Assembly: GCA_030743445.1 (NCBI GenBank)
Contig: JASLSL010000078.1
Span: 1-21,789, forward strand
DNA from: Alphaproteobacteria bacterium
GTDB taxonomy: Bacteria; Pseudomonadota; Alphaproteobacteria; UBA8366
Length of the DNA stretch: 21,789 nt
Reading direction: 5' to 3'
Of this stretch, positions 10,291-17,290 are shown in pieces. Each line of letters opens with the position of its first letter. Positions within the stretch are counted from its first letter, which is position 1. Below the pieces are notes generated by a model, which saw only the letters and a program-made list of their open reading frames with translations, ran no database searches and was not told the DNA's origin. The position numbers were made by a program, and so were the translations under genes.

Positions 10291-11061
10291 TTAGGCCGAT
10301 TCGCCGATATAACGCGCGGCCCAGGCGGCGATGACCTCGGCCACGTAATGCGCGTCTTCACGCCCGGTCAGCAGATGGTCGGCCTCGTCGAGGCAGATGA
10401 AGCTCTTGGGGTGACTCGCGGCCTCGTAGATTTGGCGGGCGTTCTCGAGCCCGACCGTCTCGTCGATCGGGCTGTGAAATATCAGCAGCGCCTTGCCCAG
10501 CTTTCGGATGTTTTCCTTCTGGCGTTGGCCGGCGATGTCGTCGAGGAACGACCGTTTGATCTTGAATGCGCGGCCGCCGATGCTGACCTCGGCCTCGCCG
10601 GCCTCCTCGATCTCGTCGCGCGCGTGGTCGAAATGATGCGCCACGTGCTCCGGGTCGGCGGGCGCGCCGATCGTGCAGATCGCCCGGGCTTCGGGGATTT
10701 GGCTCGCGGCGGCCAACACCGCGGCGCCACCCAGGCTATGGCCGATCAGGACCGCCGGCGCCTCGCGGGTCTCGCGCAGATAATTCGACGCCGCCACCAA
10801 ATCGTCGATGTTGGACGAAAACGTGGTGTTGGCGAAATCGCCCTCGCTGTCGCCGAGGCCGGTGAAATCGAACCGGAAGACGGCGAAGTTGCGCAACCAC
10901 AGCGCCTTGGCGATGCGGACCGCGGCGAGCACGTCCTTCGACCCGGTGAAGCAGTGGGCGAACATGACGTAAGCATCGGGCGTACCCGAGTCGGGCACGT
11001 CGAGCCGCGCCGCCAACTGCTCGCCTATCGCCCCGGTGAACGTGAGTTGCTCTCGCGCCAT
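10291..11061 (-). CDS. Alpha/beta hydrolase, relative of OsmC-fused hydrolases
   Basis: A 256-residue cytosolic serine hydrolase with a complete catalytic triad: S109 in GHSLGG, D200 in SPIDETVG and H229 in DEADHLL. Blocks such as FAHCFTGSKDVLAAVRIAK, RFDFTGLGDSEGDFANT, IGAPADPEHV and HPKSFICLDEADHLL closely resemble the hydrolase half of bifunctional alpha/beta hydrolase-OsmC proteins. The OsmC half is absent: the protein stops after the hydrolase domain and the next gene is convergent rpmG. The substrate is unknown; an esterase or thioesterase role linked to oxidative or lipid stress would be inference. The start is ATG 11061, with AGGGG about 8 bases upstream on its strand. It lies 36 bases downstream of pleD on the same strand, so it may be part of the divK-pleD transcript. 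Confidence 0.85.
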   Translation of the reverse strand: MAREQLTFTGAIGEQLAARLDVPDSGTPDAYVMFAHCFTGSKDVLAAVRIAKALWLRNFAVFRFDFTGLGDSEGDFANTTFSSNIDDLVAASNYLRETREAPAVLIGHSLGGAAVLAAASQIPEARAICTIGAPADPEHVAHHFDHARDEIEEAGEAEVSIGGRAFKIKRSFLDDIAGQRQKENIRKLGKALLIFHSPIDETVGLENARQIYEAASHPKSFICLDEADHLLTGREDAHYVAEVIAAWAARYIGESA

Positions 11062-11076
11062 GCCTCTACCCCTTTT

Positions 11077-11092
11077 GCCCGTTCGAACGGGC
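11077..11092. repeat. 16-base perfect palindrome between pleD and the hydrolase gene
   Basis: GCCCGTTCGAACGGGC is fully self-complementary and fills nearly half of the 36-base gap. In RNA it can form a 6-pair stem with a UCGA loop. No U-run follows on the - strand, so it is not a standard terminator. It might be an operator or an mRNA processing site. Confidence 0.5.
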
Positions 11093-11097
11093 GCCGA

Positions 11098-12531
11098 TCA
11101 CGCCGTATTTTCGACGACGAGATTCGCGGCTTCGGGTGCCACCAAACGCAATCCTTCGTCAGTCCACGCGATGACCTTGTTGCGGCCAGTGCGCTTGCCC
11201 TCGTAGAGCGCTTCGTCGGCGCGTTTGAGCAGTTCGGCCGTCGAATCCCCTTCGATGTCGGCGGTGACGACCCCGATGCTGATCGTCACCGGAATTTGCT
11301 TTACCGGATCGGTGATCTTGAACGGCTGCTTGGCGATGTACTCGCGCAGTCGTTCGGCAACGCTCGAGGCGACTACGAGATCGGTCTCGGGCATCACGAC
11401 GACGAACTCCTCGCCGCCGAAGCGTGAGACCGTATCGAAACTGCGTACGTTGTGAATCACCCGCATGCCGATTTCGCGCAGCACCTCGTCGCCGCAGGCA
11501 TGGCCGTAGGTGTCGTTCACGTTCTTGAAGAAGTCGATGTCGAACATCATCAGCGACAACACCCGCCGGCCGCCGGCGATGCGGTCGAGAAGACCGCCGA
11601 TGTGGGCCTCCAGGTAGCGCCGGTTGTAGAGCCCGGTCAGGCTGTCGGTCAGTGCCATCTCGAGGCTACGCTCGTAGTTGCGGCGCAGTTGGTTCTGATA
11701 GCGCTGGCGGCGGACTTGCGCGCGCGAGCGGGCCAGCAACTCGTTCTCGTCGATCGGCCTAATCAAATAGTCGTTGGTGCCGAGGTCCATCGCCTTGGCG
11801 AGGCGCTCGGTATCACCCTCTTCGGCGACCAGCAGGACCGGAGTATAGCGCGTCTTCTCCTCGGACCGGAGCTGCGAGCAGAACCGCAGGGCATCCTGAT
11901 CCTTGAGCCGCAAATTGACGACGACCAGCTCGTATTCGGCTGTTTTCGCAAGGTCGAACGCGGCCTCTATCGAGGGTTCCAGCGTGATCGCGTGGCTGTC
12001 CCCCTTCAGGACCGAGCGCAGCCGCCGGGCGTTGATCTCGTTGTCCTCGACGATCAGCACGCGGGCGCGCGTCGCGTCCTCCAGCATGATCGGCGTTTCC
12101 TCCGACAGGACACCGAATTGCTCGGAGGTCTGCTCGCGCAGCCGCCATTCGTCCATCAGCATCTTCAGACGCACCAGCGAGCGGACCCGGGCGAAGAGCG
12201 CGGTATCGTCGACCGGCTTGGTGAGGAAATCGTCGGCGCCGGCTTCGAGCCCGCGCACCCTGTCGGCGACGTCCGAGAGGGCGGTGACCATGACCACCGG
12301 GATGTGCATCGACTTCGGGTCGCCCTTGATCGCCTGGCAGACCTCGAATCCGTCCATGCCCGGCATCATGACGTCGAGCAGGACGATGTCCGGACTCTGC
12401 GACTTGACGAGTTCGATTGCCGCCGGACCGTCGGTCGCGGTGATGACTTCGAAATATTCATTGGTCAGCTTCGCTTCCAGCAACTTGACGTTGGGAAGCA
12501 GGTCGTCGACAACGAGTACGCGAGCCGTCAT
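11098..12531 (-). CDS. pleD: Response regulator / diguanylate cyclase PleD
   Basis: A 477-residue protein with the PleD layout REC1-REC2-GGDEF, which makes c-di-GMP from two GTP once phosphorylated and drives the polar cell-fate programme in Caulobacter. REC1 has the phosphoacceptor D53 (LLDVMMPGMDG) and K105 (FLTKPVDD). REC2 (about residues 156-272) has N206 where the acceptor Asp would be, as in known PleD adaptor domains. The GGDEF domain starts near residue 290 (ALTDSLTGLYNRRYLE), with the active site GGEEF at 372-376. The product-inhibition I-site RxxD is intact (R363-D366), five residues upstream. The start ATG 12531 lies 6 bases after the divK stop. The divK-pleD pair is conserved in alphaproteobacteria and the two are probably co-transcribed. 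Confidence 0.97.
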   Translation of the reverse strand: MTARVLVVDDLLPNVKLLEAKLTNEYFEVITATDGPAAIELVKSQSPDIVLLDVMMPGMDGFEVCQAIKGDPKSMHIPVVMVTALSDVADRVRGLEAGADDFLTKPVDDTALFARVRSLVRLKMLMDEWRLREQTSEQFGVLSEETPIMLEDATRARVLIVEDNEINARRLRSVLKGDSHAITLEPSIEAAFDLAKTAEYELVVVNLRLKDQDALRFCSQLRSEEKTRYTPVLLVAEEGDTERLAKAMDLGTNDYLIRPIDENELLARSRAQVRRQRYQNQLRRNYERSLEMALTDSLTGLYNRRYLEAHIGGLLDRIAGGRRVLSLMMFDIDFFKNVNDTYGHACGDEVLREIGMRVIHNVRSFDTVSRFGGEEFVVVMPETDLVVASSVAERLREYIAKQPFKITDPVKQIPVTISIGVVTADIEGDSTAELLKRADEALYEGKRTGRNKVIAWTDEGLRLVAPEAANLVVENTA

Positions 12532-12537
12532 GACCGC

Positions 12538-12903
12538 CTAACTCAGGAACTTCCCAACCGTCTCCAGGAAGTTCGACACGGAGATCGGCTTGGCGATGTA
12601 GGCTTCGCAACCACCTTCACGAATCTTCTCTTCGTCGCCCTTCATGGCAAAGGCGGTCACCGCGATCACCGGAATTGCCCTCAGGTTATCGTCTTCCTTC
12701 AACCACTTGGTCACTTCGAGTCCGGAAACTTCCGGCAGTTGAATATCCATCAGAATCAAGTCGGGGGTCTCTTGGCGCGCCAGCTTCAAGGCTTCCATGC
12801 CGTCCCGGGTCTGAAGGATGTCGTAGCCCTTTGCCTCCAGCAGGTCGTGGAAGAGCTTCATGTTAAGCTCGTTGTCCTCGACGATCAGAATTTTCTTCGC
12901 CAT
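12538..12903 (-). CDS. divK: Single-domain response regulator DivK
   Basis: A 121-residue stand-alone receiver domain. In Caulobacter DivK is phosphorylated by DivJ, dephosphorylated by PleC, and through DivL/CckA lowers CtrA activity. The sequence MAKKILIVEDNELNMKLFHD, phosphoacceptor D53 in LILMDIQLPEVSG, the VTAFAMKGDEEKI loop and K105 in AYIAKPIS all match DivK closely. No output domain is present, as expected. The start is ATG 12903, with GGGGGAG about 10 bases upstream. The gene leads the minus-strand divK-pleD unit, diverges from the ROK kinase gene, and has a perfect TATAAT -10 about 80 bases upstream. Confidence 0.96.
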   Translation of the reverse strand: MAKKILIVEDNELNMKLFHDLLEAKGYDILQTRDGMEALKLARQETPDLILMDIQLPEVSGLEVTKWLKEDDNLRAIPVIAVTAFAMKGDEEKIREGGCEAYIAKPISVSNFLETVGKFLS

Positions 12904-12984
12904 TCGGGCGACGCTCCCCCAGTGGGCCGTACGCGCAACGCAATATCGCGGGTGGCCAAGCGGCCGCCCCGTTGCGTCATCTTA

Positions 12985-12990
12985 ATTATA
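12985..12990 (-). promoter_or_regulatory. -10 element of the likely divK promoter
   Basis: The - strand reads TATAAT here, a perfect sigma-70 -10, in an AT-rich patch (12981-13020) of the divK/mak divergent region. No good -35 exists at 16-18 bases upstream. The predicted leader to the divK start is about 75 bases. A CATAAT (13005-13010) on the + strand could serve the divergent kinase gene. Confidence 0.45.
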
Positions 12991-13059
12991 GGCACCTTTC
13001 CTAGCATAATTAGTTAACGTCATGGAACAATGCTGTGAGCAGTATCGAGGACGCGCGTG

Positions 13060-13968
13060 ATGCGGATTGGGGTCGATGTCGGCGGTACCAAGATCGAGGC
13101 CGCGGCGCTGGGCGATGACGGGGAAATCGCCATCCGCCGCCGCATCGCCACGCCGTCCGGCGACTACGATGCGGCGTGCGACGCCATCGTCGAATTGATC
13201 CGAGACATCGAAGGCGAGCTCGACCGGCAATGTCCGCTCGGCTTCGGTATTCCCGGCACGATTTCGCCGGCTACCGGACGCGTCAAGAATGCCTACAACT
13301 CGCCGTTCCAGGGACAATTCTTCGATCGCGACCTTGAGCAACGGCTCGGGCGGAAAGTCCGTATGATGAACGACGCGAACTGTTTCGCGCTCTCGGAATC
13401 GGTCGACGGCAACGCAGTGGGTGCCGCATCGGTATTCGGCGTCATCCTCGGCACCGGGTGCGGCGGCGGACTGACGATCGGGGGGCAGGTGATCGCCGGC
13501 GCCAACGCCATCGCCGGCGAGTGGGGCCACAATCCGCTGCCCTGGCCCCGGGACGACGAACGGCCCGGGCTCGAGTGCACCTGTGGCAAGCAGGGCTGCA
13601 TCGAGACCTTCATTTCCGGGTCCGGTCTCTCGCGCCAGCACGAAGCGGCCACCGGCGAGACCCTGGCGGCGCACGAGATCGCCGAGTGCGCCGCGGCCGG
13701 TGATGCGGCCGCCGAGGCCAGCCTGGGGCGCTACGAGGACCGCCTGGCCCGCGCCCTTGCGACGGTGATAAACCTCTTCGATCCCGAGATCGTCGTCTTC
13801 GGCGGCGGCATGTCGAACGTCGAGCGCCTCTATGATAACGTGCCGGCGATGTGGTCCCAGTGGGTCTTCTCGGACCGGGTCGAGACCCGGCTGACGCCGC
13901 CGAAATACGGCGATTCGAGCGGCGTCAGAGGGGCGGCCTGGTTGTGGCCCAGGGAAGGCGAGGCGTGA
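13060..13968 (+). CDS. mak: ROK-family fructokinase, Mak type
   Basis: A 302-residue sugar kinase of the ROK family that phosphorylates a hexose, most likely fructose, with ATP. It starts with the phosphate-binding motif RIGVDVGGTKIE. The catalytic base is D105 in NDANCFALSE. The ROK zinc site is H157 in GEWGHNPLPWP plus C173, C175 and C180 in CTCGKQGCIETFISG. The C terminus has VFGGGMSNV and HGDSSGVRGAAWLW-like YGDSSGVRGAAWLWP, very close to E. coli Mak. N-acetylglucosamine kinase (NagK) is the main alternative. The start could be GTG 13057 or ATG 13060; I chose ATG, with GAGG at 13047-13050. The stop TGA overlaps the GTG start of dinB, so translation of the two is probably coupled. Confidence 0.88.
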   Translation: MRIGVDVGGTKIEAAALGDDGEIAIRRRIATPSGDYDAACDAIVELIRDIEGELDRQCPLGFGIPGTISPATGRVKNAYNSPFQGQFFDRDLEQRLGRKVRMMNDANCFALSESVDGNAVGAASVFGVILGTGCGGGLTIGGQVIAGANAIAGEWGHNPLPWPRDDERPGLECTCGKQGCIETFISGSGLSRQHEAATGETLAAHEIAECAAAGDAAAEASLGRYEDRLARALATVINLFDPEIVVFGGGMSNVERLYDNVPAMWSQWVFSDRVETRLTPPKYGDSSGVRGAAWLWPREGEA

Positions 13969-15185
13969 ACGCCTGCCCAACTCTGTGTCGTGACTGTTTG
14001 GCGCGGTTCGACGAGCCGCCGACGGAGGGCCGATGCAGCGCCTGCGGTTCGCCCCGCCTGGTCGGCCATCCGGAGCTCGACGACCTGGCGATCGCCCATA
14101 TCGACTGCGACGCCTTTTACGCGTCGGTCGAAAAGCGCGACGACCCGAGCCTCGCCGACAAACCGGTGATCATCGGCGGCGGCCGGCGCGGGGTTGTCGC
14201 CGCCGCTTGCTACGTCGCACGGATGTACGGGGTGCATTCGGCGATGCCGATGTTCAAGGCGCGCGAGGCCTGCCCCGACGTGATCGTGATCCGCCCGAAT
14301 ATGGCGAAATACAAGCAGGTCGGCGAGGAAATCCGCGTCCTGATGCGCGAGGTGACGCCGTTGGTGCAGCCGTTGTCGATCGACGAGGCGTTCCTCGACC
14401 TCGGCGACACCGCGGTCGGCATCCGGCACGGGGTCAGCCCGGCGCACATCCTCGCCGCCCTGGTCCGACGCATCGAGCACCGCGTCGGCGTCAGCGCCAG
14501 CATCGGGCTCAGCTACAACAAGTTCCTCGCCAAGGTCGCCTCCGACCTCGACAAGCCGCGCGGGTTCGCCGCGATCGGCCGGGCCGAGGCTTTGGGCTTC
14601 CTCGCCGACAAGCCGGTGCGGATGATCTGGGGCGTCGGCCGGGCGCTGCAGTCGAAGCTCAGGCGCCACGGCATCTCGACCATCGGACAGCTGCAAACGA
14701 TCGAGGAACGCGATCTGGTCGCGCGCTATGGCTCGATCGGCAGCCGGCTCTACCATTTCTCGCGCGGCCAGGACGACCGCCGCGTAGTCCCCGACGCGCC
14801 GACCAAAAGCATCTCGGCGGAGGCCACCTTCGAGACCAATATCAGCGATCCGGCGCTGTTGGCGGAACGGCTGGAGCCATTGTGCCAAACGGTCGCCAGG
14901 CGGCTCGCCGGCAAGGGACTCGCCGGCAACACGGTGACCCTCAAGCTGAAGCGCGCGAATTTCCAGTTGCTGACCCGCAGCCGGCAAATCGGTGCCCCGA
15001 CCCAGCGCGCGGAGGCGATCTATCAGGCCGCGAGGGCGCTGTTGGAGCGCGAGGCGGTCGGGCCGTCGTTCCGTTTGATCGGGGTCGGCGCATCGGGCCT
15101 GACCGATGGCGAGGAGGCGGACCCGCCGGATCTGTTCGGGCCGGACTTTTCCCAGGATACGGCAGAGAAGCAGCGCGCCAGCTGA
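13965..15185 (+). CDS. dinB: DNA polymerase IV (Y family) with N-terminal Cys4 ribbon
   Basis: A 406-residue error-prone translesion polymerase. The palm carries D47 in HIDCDAFYASVE and D140/E141 in LSIDEAFLDL. The steric-gate position equivalent to E. coli F13 is Y52. Helix-hairpin-helix (MIWGVGRALQSKL) and little-finger domains follow. Near the C terminus DLFGPD may serve as a short clamp-binding motif. Before the palm, residues 8-27 form a possible zinc ribbon, C8-x2-C11-x12-C24-x2-C27, as in other alphaproteobacterial DinB proteins and absent from E. coli. The frame is open further upstream, but that would lie inside mak. GTG 13965 is chosen because it places the cysteine module at the N terminus and forms a GTGA overlap with the mak stop. 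It is convergent with the EipB-like gene, 31 bases away. Confidence 0.95.
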   Translation: MNACPTLCRDCLARFDEPPTEGRCSACGSPRLVGHPELDDLAIAHIDCDAFYASVEKRDDPSLADKPVIIGGGRRGVVAAACYVARMYGVHSAMPMFKAREACPDVIVIRPNMAKYKQVGEEIRVLMREVTPLVQPLSIDEAFLDLGDTAVGIRHGVSPAHILAALVRRIEHRVGVSASIGLSYNKFLAKVASDLDKPRGFAAIGRAEALGFLADKPVRMIWGVGRALQSKLRRHGISTIGQLQTIEERDLVARYGSIGSRLYHFSRGQDDRRVVPDAPTKSISAEATFETNISDPALLAERLEPLCQTVARRLAGKGLAGNTVTLKLKRANFQLLTRSRQIGAPTQRAEAIYQAARALLEREAVGPSFRLIGVGASGLTDGEEADPPDLFGPDFSQDTAEKQRAS

Positions 15186-15216
15186 CCGGAATGCGTCAAT
15201 ATTATCGGATTATGCT

Positions 15217-16059
15217 CTAGCAGCCGGACTTGGCCAAAGCCTCGATCTTGGCGATCGTCCCGGTGACCTGAAAATCGCCATAGTCGAACAGCAGCCTTGG
15301 CACCACGCCGTTGTCCTGCATGTCGATCGACATTTCGAATTCGGGCTCGGCCGCGCCGCTCGCCGGGTCGAAAAATGCGAGGTTCATGCGGCGCACCGGC
15401 ATCGGGCCGAGCGGCTTCAGCACCGCGTCCTTCGGTCCCTCGCGCGGCGGCAGGATGAAGGTGCTGACCGGGTTGGAGGATTCGACCTCGGAACCGTCGA
15501 ACATCAGCTGCCGGTCCATGCGGCCGCCGGCCAACGCCTTCTTCATCAGCTTCAGGGTGTGCATGGTCGGGAACACGGTCCCGGCCGGCAGTTTCAGAAT
15601 CTTGGTCTCGGGCTTGTCGAAGCGGACGCTGCCCGGCTTTCCCGTGGCCGGCAACTTGGCCTCGCCGCGCACGTCGGCGGTCAATTTCCCGTTGCGCTTA
15701 CGCTTCACGTTGAACCGGTACCGCAGCCCGTCCTTCGATTCCCAGGTCACCGACGTCGCGTTCATCTCGATCCTGGGCATGTCGCGGCGGACCACGTGGA
15801 GCATATAGCGCTGCTCGACCGCCCAGCCGTCGCAGGTATCGGCCCAGACGTAAATCATGCCGCCGGTGGCCTCGACGATGTTGCTGCCGGGGGCGGCCGA
15901 TTTCAGCTTCAGCACGTAGGCGGCCCGGTGCGGCGCGATGTCGATCCCGGCGGCGAGGGACCCGGCCGGAAGCGCCAACCATAGCGCCAACGCCGCGCCG
16001 AGGAAGCGGGCGAGGTTGTAGGTTCGCGGCGGCGAGGCGCCGGGGGCTTGGCTTGTCAT
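15217..16059 (-). CDS. EipB-like periplasmic protein (DUF1849)
   Basis: A 280-residue exported protein of the DUF1849/EipB family. In Brucella EipB is a periplasmic beta-spiral protein needed for envelope integrity. An N-terminal signal peptide spans about residues 1-37: a basic region, the run FLGAALALWLALPAG, then a likely cut after SLAA. Mature features typical of the family are APHRAAYVLKL, EATGGMIYVWADTCDGW, WESKDGLRYRF, a FPTMHTLKLMKKA segment and DGSEVESSN. Two cysteines remain in the mature part, C76 and the very last residue C280, matching the conserved EipB disulfide pair. The start ATG 16059 has no strong Shine-Dalgarno, so an alternative start is possible. It is divergent from the 2-hydroxyacid dehydrogenase gene. 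Confidence 0.85.
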   Translation of the reverse strand: MTSQAPGASPPRTYNLARFLGAALALWLALPAGSLAAGIDIAPHRAAYVLKLKSAAPGSNIVEATGGMIYVWADTCDGWAVEQRYMLHVVRRDMPRIEMNATSVTWESKDGLRYRFNVKRKRNGKLTADVRGEAKLPATGKPGSVRFDKPETKILKLPAGTVFPTMHTLKLMKKALAGGRMDRQLMFDGSEVESSNPVSTFILPPREGPKDAVLKPLGPMPVRRMNLAFFDPASGAAEPEFEMSIDMQDNGVVPRLLFDYGDFQVTGTIAKIEALAKSGC

Positions 16060-16133
16060 GATTGTTTGCCGATTATGTCATGCCGGGGCGCGGCTTGAAA
16101 CGTTCGGGCCACCGGTCGAGGAGAGAATTGGAC

Positions 16134-17099
16134 ATGGCTGAAAATCCCATACTGCTCGTCACCCGCCTGTTGCCGCCGGACATCGAGGCGCGTGCCGCCC
16201 GCGACTACCAGGCGATTCTCAACCCGGACGACGTGCAGTACGACGGCCCGGCGCTGGTCGAGAGGAGCGCGGGCGCCGACGCGATCCTGACCTGTTCGAC
16301 CGAGCGCTTCGACGCCGAGGTGATCGCCGCCCTGCCGGAGTCGGTGAAGGCGCTGGCGACTTTTTCCGTTGGCTACGAGCATATCGACGTCGAAGCCGCC
16401 AAGGCGCGCGGCCTGGTCGTCACCAACACGCCGGACGTCCTCAGCAACGCCACCGCCGACCTGGCGATGCTGTTGCTGCTGGGCGCGGCGCGGCGGGCCC
16501 ATGAGTCGGCGGCGATGCTGCGCGAGAACCGCTGGGGCCGCTGGGTCGCGACCGAGCTGCTCGGCACCGAGGTCACCGGCAAGCGGCTCGGCATCCTCGG
16601 CATGGGCCGTATCGGCCGCGCGGTCGCCCAACGCGCCCGCGGCTTCGATATGGAAATCCATTACTGCAACCGCAGCCGCCTGCCGCAGGAGTTGGAGGCC
16701 GGCGCGACCTATCACGAAGACGCCGAGGAGATGCTGCCTGGGATCGACTTCCTGTCGATCAACTGCCCGGCGACGCCCGAGACCCGTCATTTCCTGAACG
16801 CGGAGCGCATCGCGCTGCTGCCGGACGGGGCGATCGTGATCAATACGGCGCGCGGCACGATCGTCGACGACGATGCGCTGATCCCGGCCCTGCAGTCGGG
16901 CAAGCTCGCCGCCGCCGGCCTCGACGTCTTCGAGGGCGAGCCCGACATCGATCCGCGCTACCTCGAGATCGAGAACGCCTTGCTGGTGCCGCATATCGGC
17001 AGCGCCACGCTCGAGACCCGGAACGCGATGGGATTCCGCGCGCTCGACAACCTCGACGCCTACTTCGCCGGCCAGGAACCGGGCGACCGGGTGGCGTAG
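16134..17099 (+). CDS. D-2-hydroxyacid dehydrogenase, glyoxylate/hydroxypyruvate reductase type
   Basis: A 321-residue NAD(P)-dependent dehydrogenase reducing glyoxylate or hydroxypyruvate to glycolate or D-glycerate. The cofactor site is GILGMGRIGRAVAQRA (about residues 153-168). The catalytic residues are R240 (NTARGTIVDDDAL), E269 (LDVFEGEP) and H287 (VPHIGSAT). The end of the second Rossmann strand reads YCNRS. An Arg at this place (R180) is often linked to NADPH preference, so GRHPR-like use of NADPH is likely but inferred. The start ATG 16134 has a strong GAGGAGAG (16118-16125). The open frame extends upstream, but without support. It resembles GyaR/GhrB proteins; without substrate data I leave the symbol empty. 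It is followed by a 321-base intergenic region. Confidence 0.9.
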   Translation: MAENPILLVTRLLPPDIEARAARDYQAILNPDDVQYDGPALVERSAGADAILTCSTERFDAEVIAALPESVKALATFSVGYEHIDVEAAKARGLVVTNTPDVLSNATADLAMLLLLGAARRAHESAAMLRENRWGRWVATELLGTEVTGKRLGILGMGRIGRAVAQRARGFDMEIHYCNRSRLPQELEAGATYHEDAEEMLPGIDFLSINCPATPETRHFLNAERIALLPDGAIVINTARGTIVDDDALIPALQSGKLAAAGLDVFEGEPDIDPRYLEIENALLVPHIGSATLETRNAMGFRALDNLDAYFAGQEPGDRVA

Positions 17100-17117
17100 G
17101 CGCCCGTTCTTTTTACA

Positions 17118-17198
17118 CGTCATCCCGGCCGAACGAGCTATTTCGTGGGAATGACGGAATGGGTCCCGGGTCGCCGCTGCGCGCCGCCCGGGATGACG
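17118..17198. repeat. Palindromic dispersed-type intergenic repeat
   Basis: A perfect 11-base inverted repeat, CGTCATCCCGG (17118-17128) and CCGGGATGACG (17188-17198), flanks about 59 bases. The interior includes GGGAATGACGG and GGGTCCCGGG, which give further internal complementarity. This TCATCCCGG...CCGGGATGA layout is typical of repeats scattered between genes in many alphaproteobacteria. In RNA it could also fold into a large hairpin downstream of the dehydrogenase gene. Confidence 0.65.
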
Positions 17199-17251
17199 AT
17201 GAAAAATTAAATTTTCGGCTGCTTCGCCCCTCAAAAGTTAACCACAGGCAA

Positions 17252-17290
17252 AAGATTCCGGCCGCCCTCGGCAGAAGATTCCGGGCCGCC
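17252..17290 (+). repeat. Two direct repeats with period 23
   Basis: AAGATTCCGGCCGCC (17252-17266) is repeated as AAGATTCCGGGCCGCC (17275-17290), differing by one inserted G. Start-to-start spacing is 23 bases, about two helical turns. They lie about 75-105 bases upstream of the sigma-54 -24 element, where activator-binding sites are usual. Each copy contains a GANTC. Confidence 0.55.

Noticed and set aside
11900..11930. Loss of the phosphoacceptor Asp in the second receiver domain of PleD (N206)
   Set aside because: This is normal for PleD, where the second receiver acts as a dimerisation adaptor; it is not a novelty.
11452..13017. A 521-codon open frame on the + strand opposite pleD and divK
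   Set aside because: It crosses two well-conserved genes and their promoter, and its composition is that of an antisense frame.
13851..13964. N-terminal extension of DinB
   Set aside because: It overlaps the conserved C terminus of the kinase in another frame and has no similarity to DinB.
16056..17234. A 392-codon open frame on the - strand opposite the dehydrogenase gene, reading into the palindromic repeat
   Set aside because: Its N-terminal part is only the translation of the dispersed repeat, and the rest is antisense to a conserved gene.
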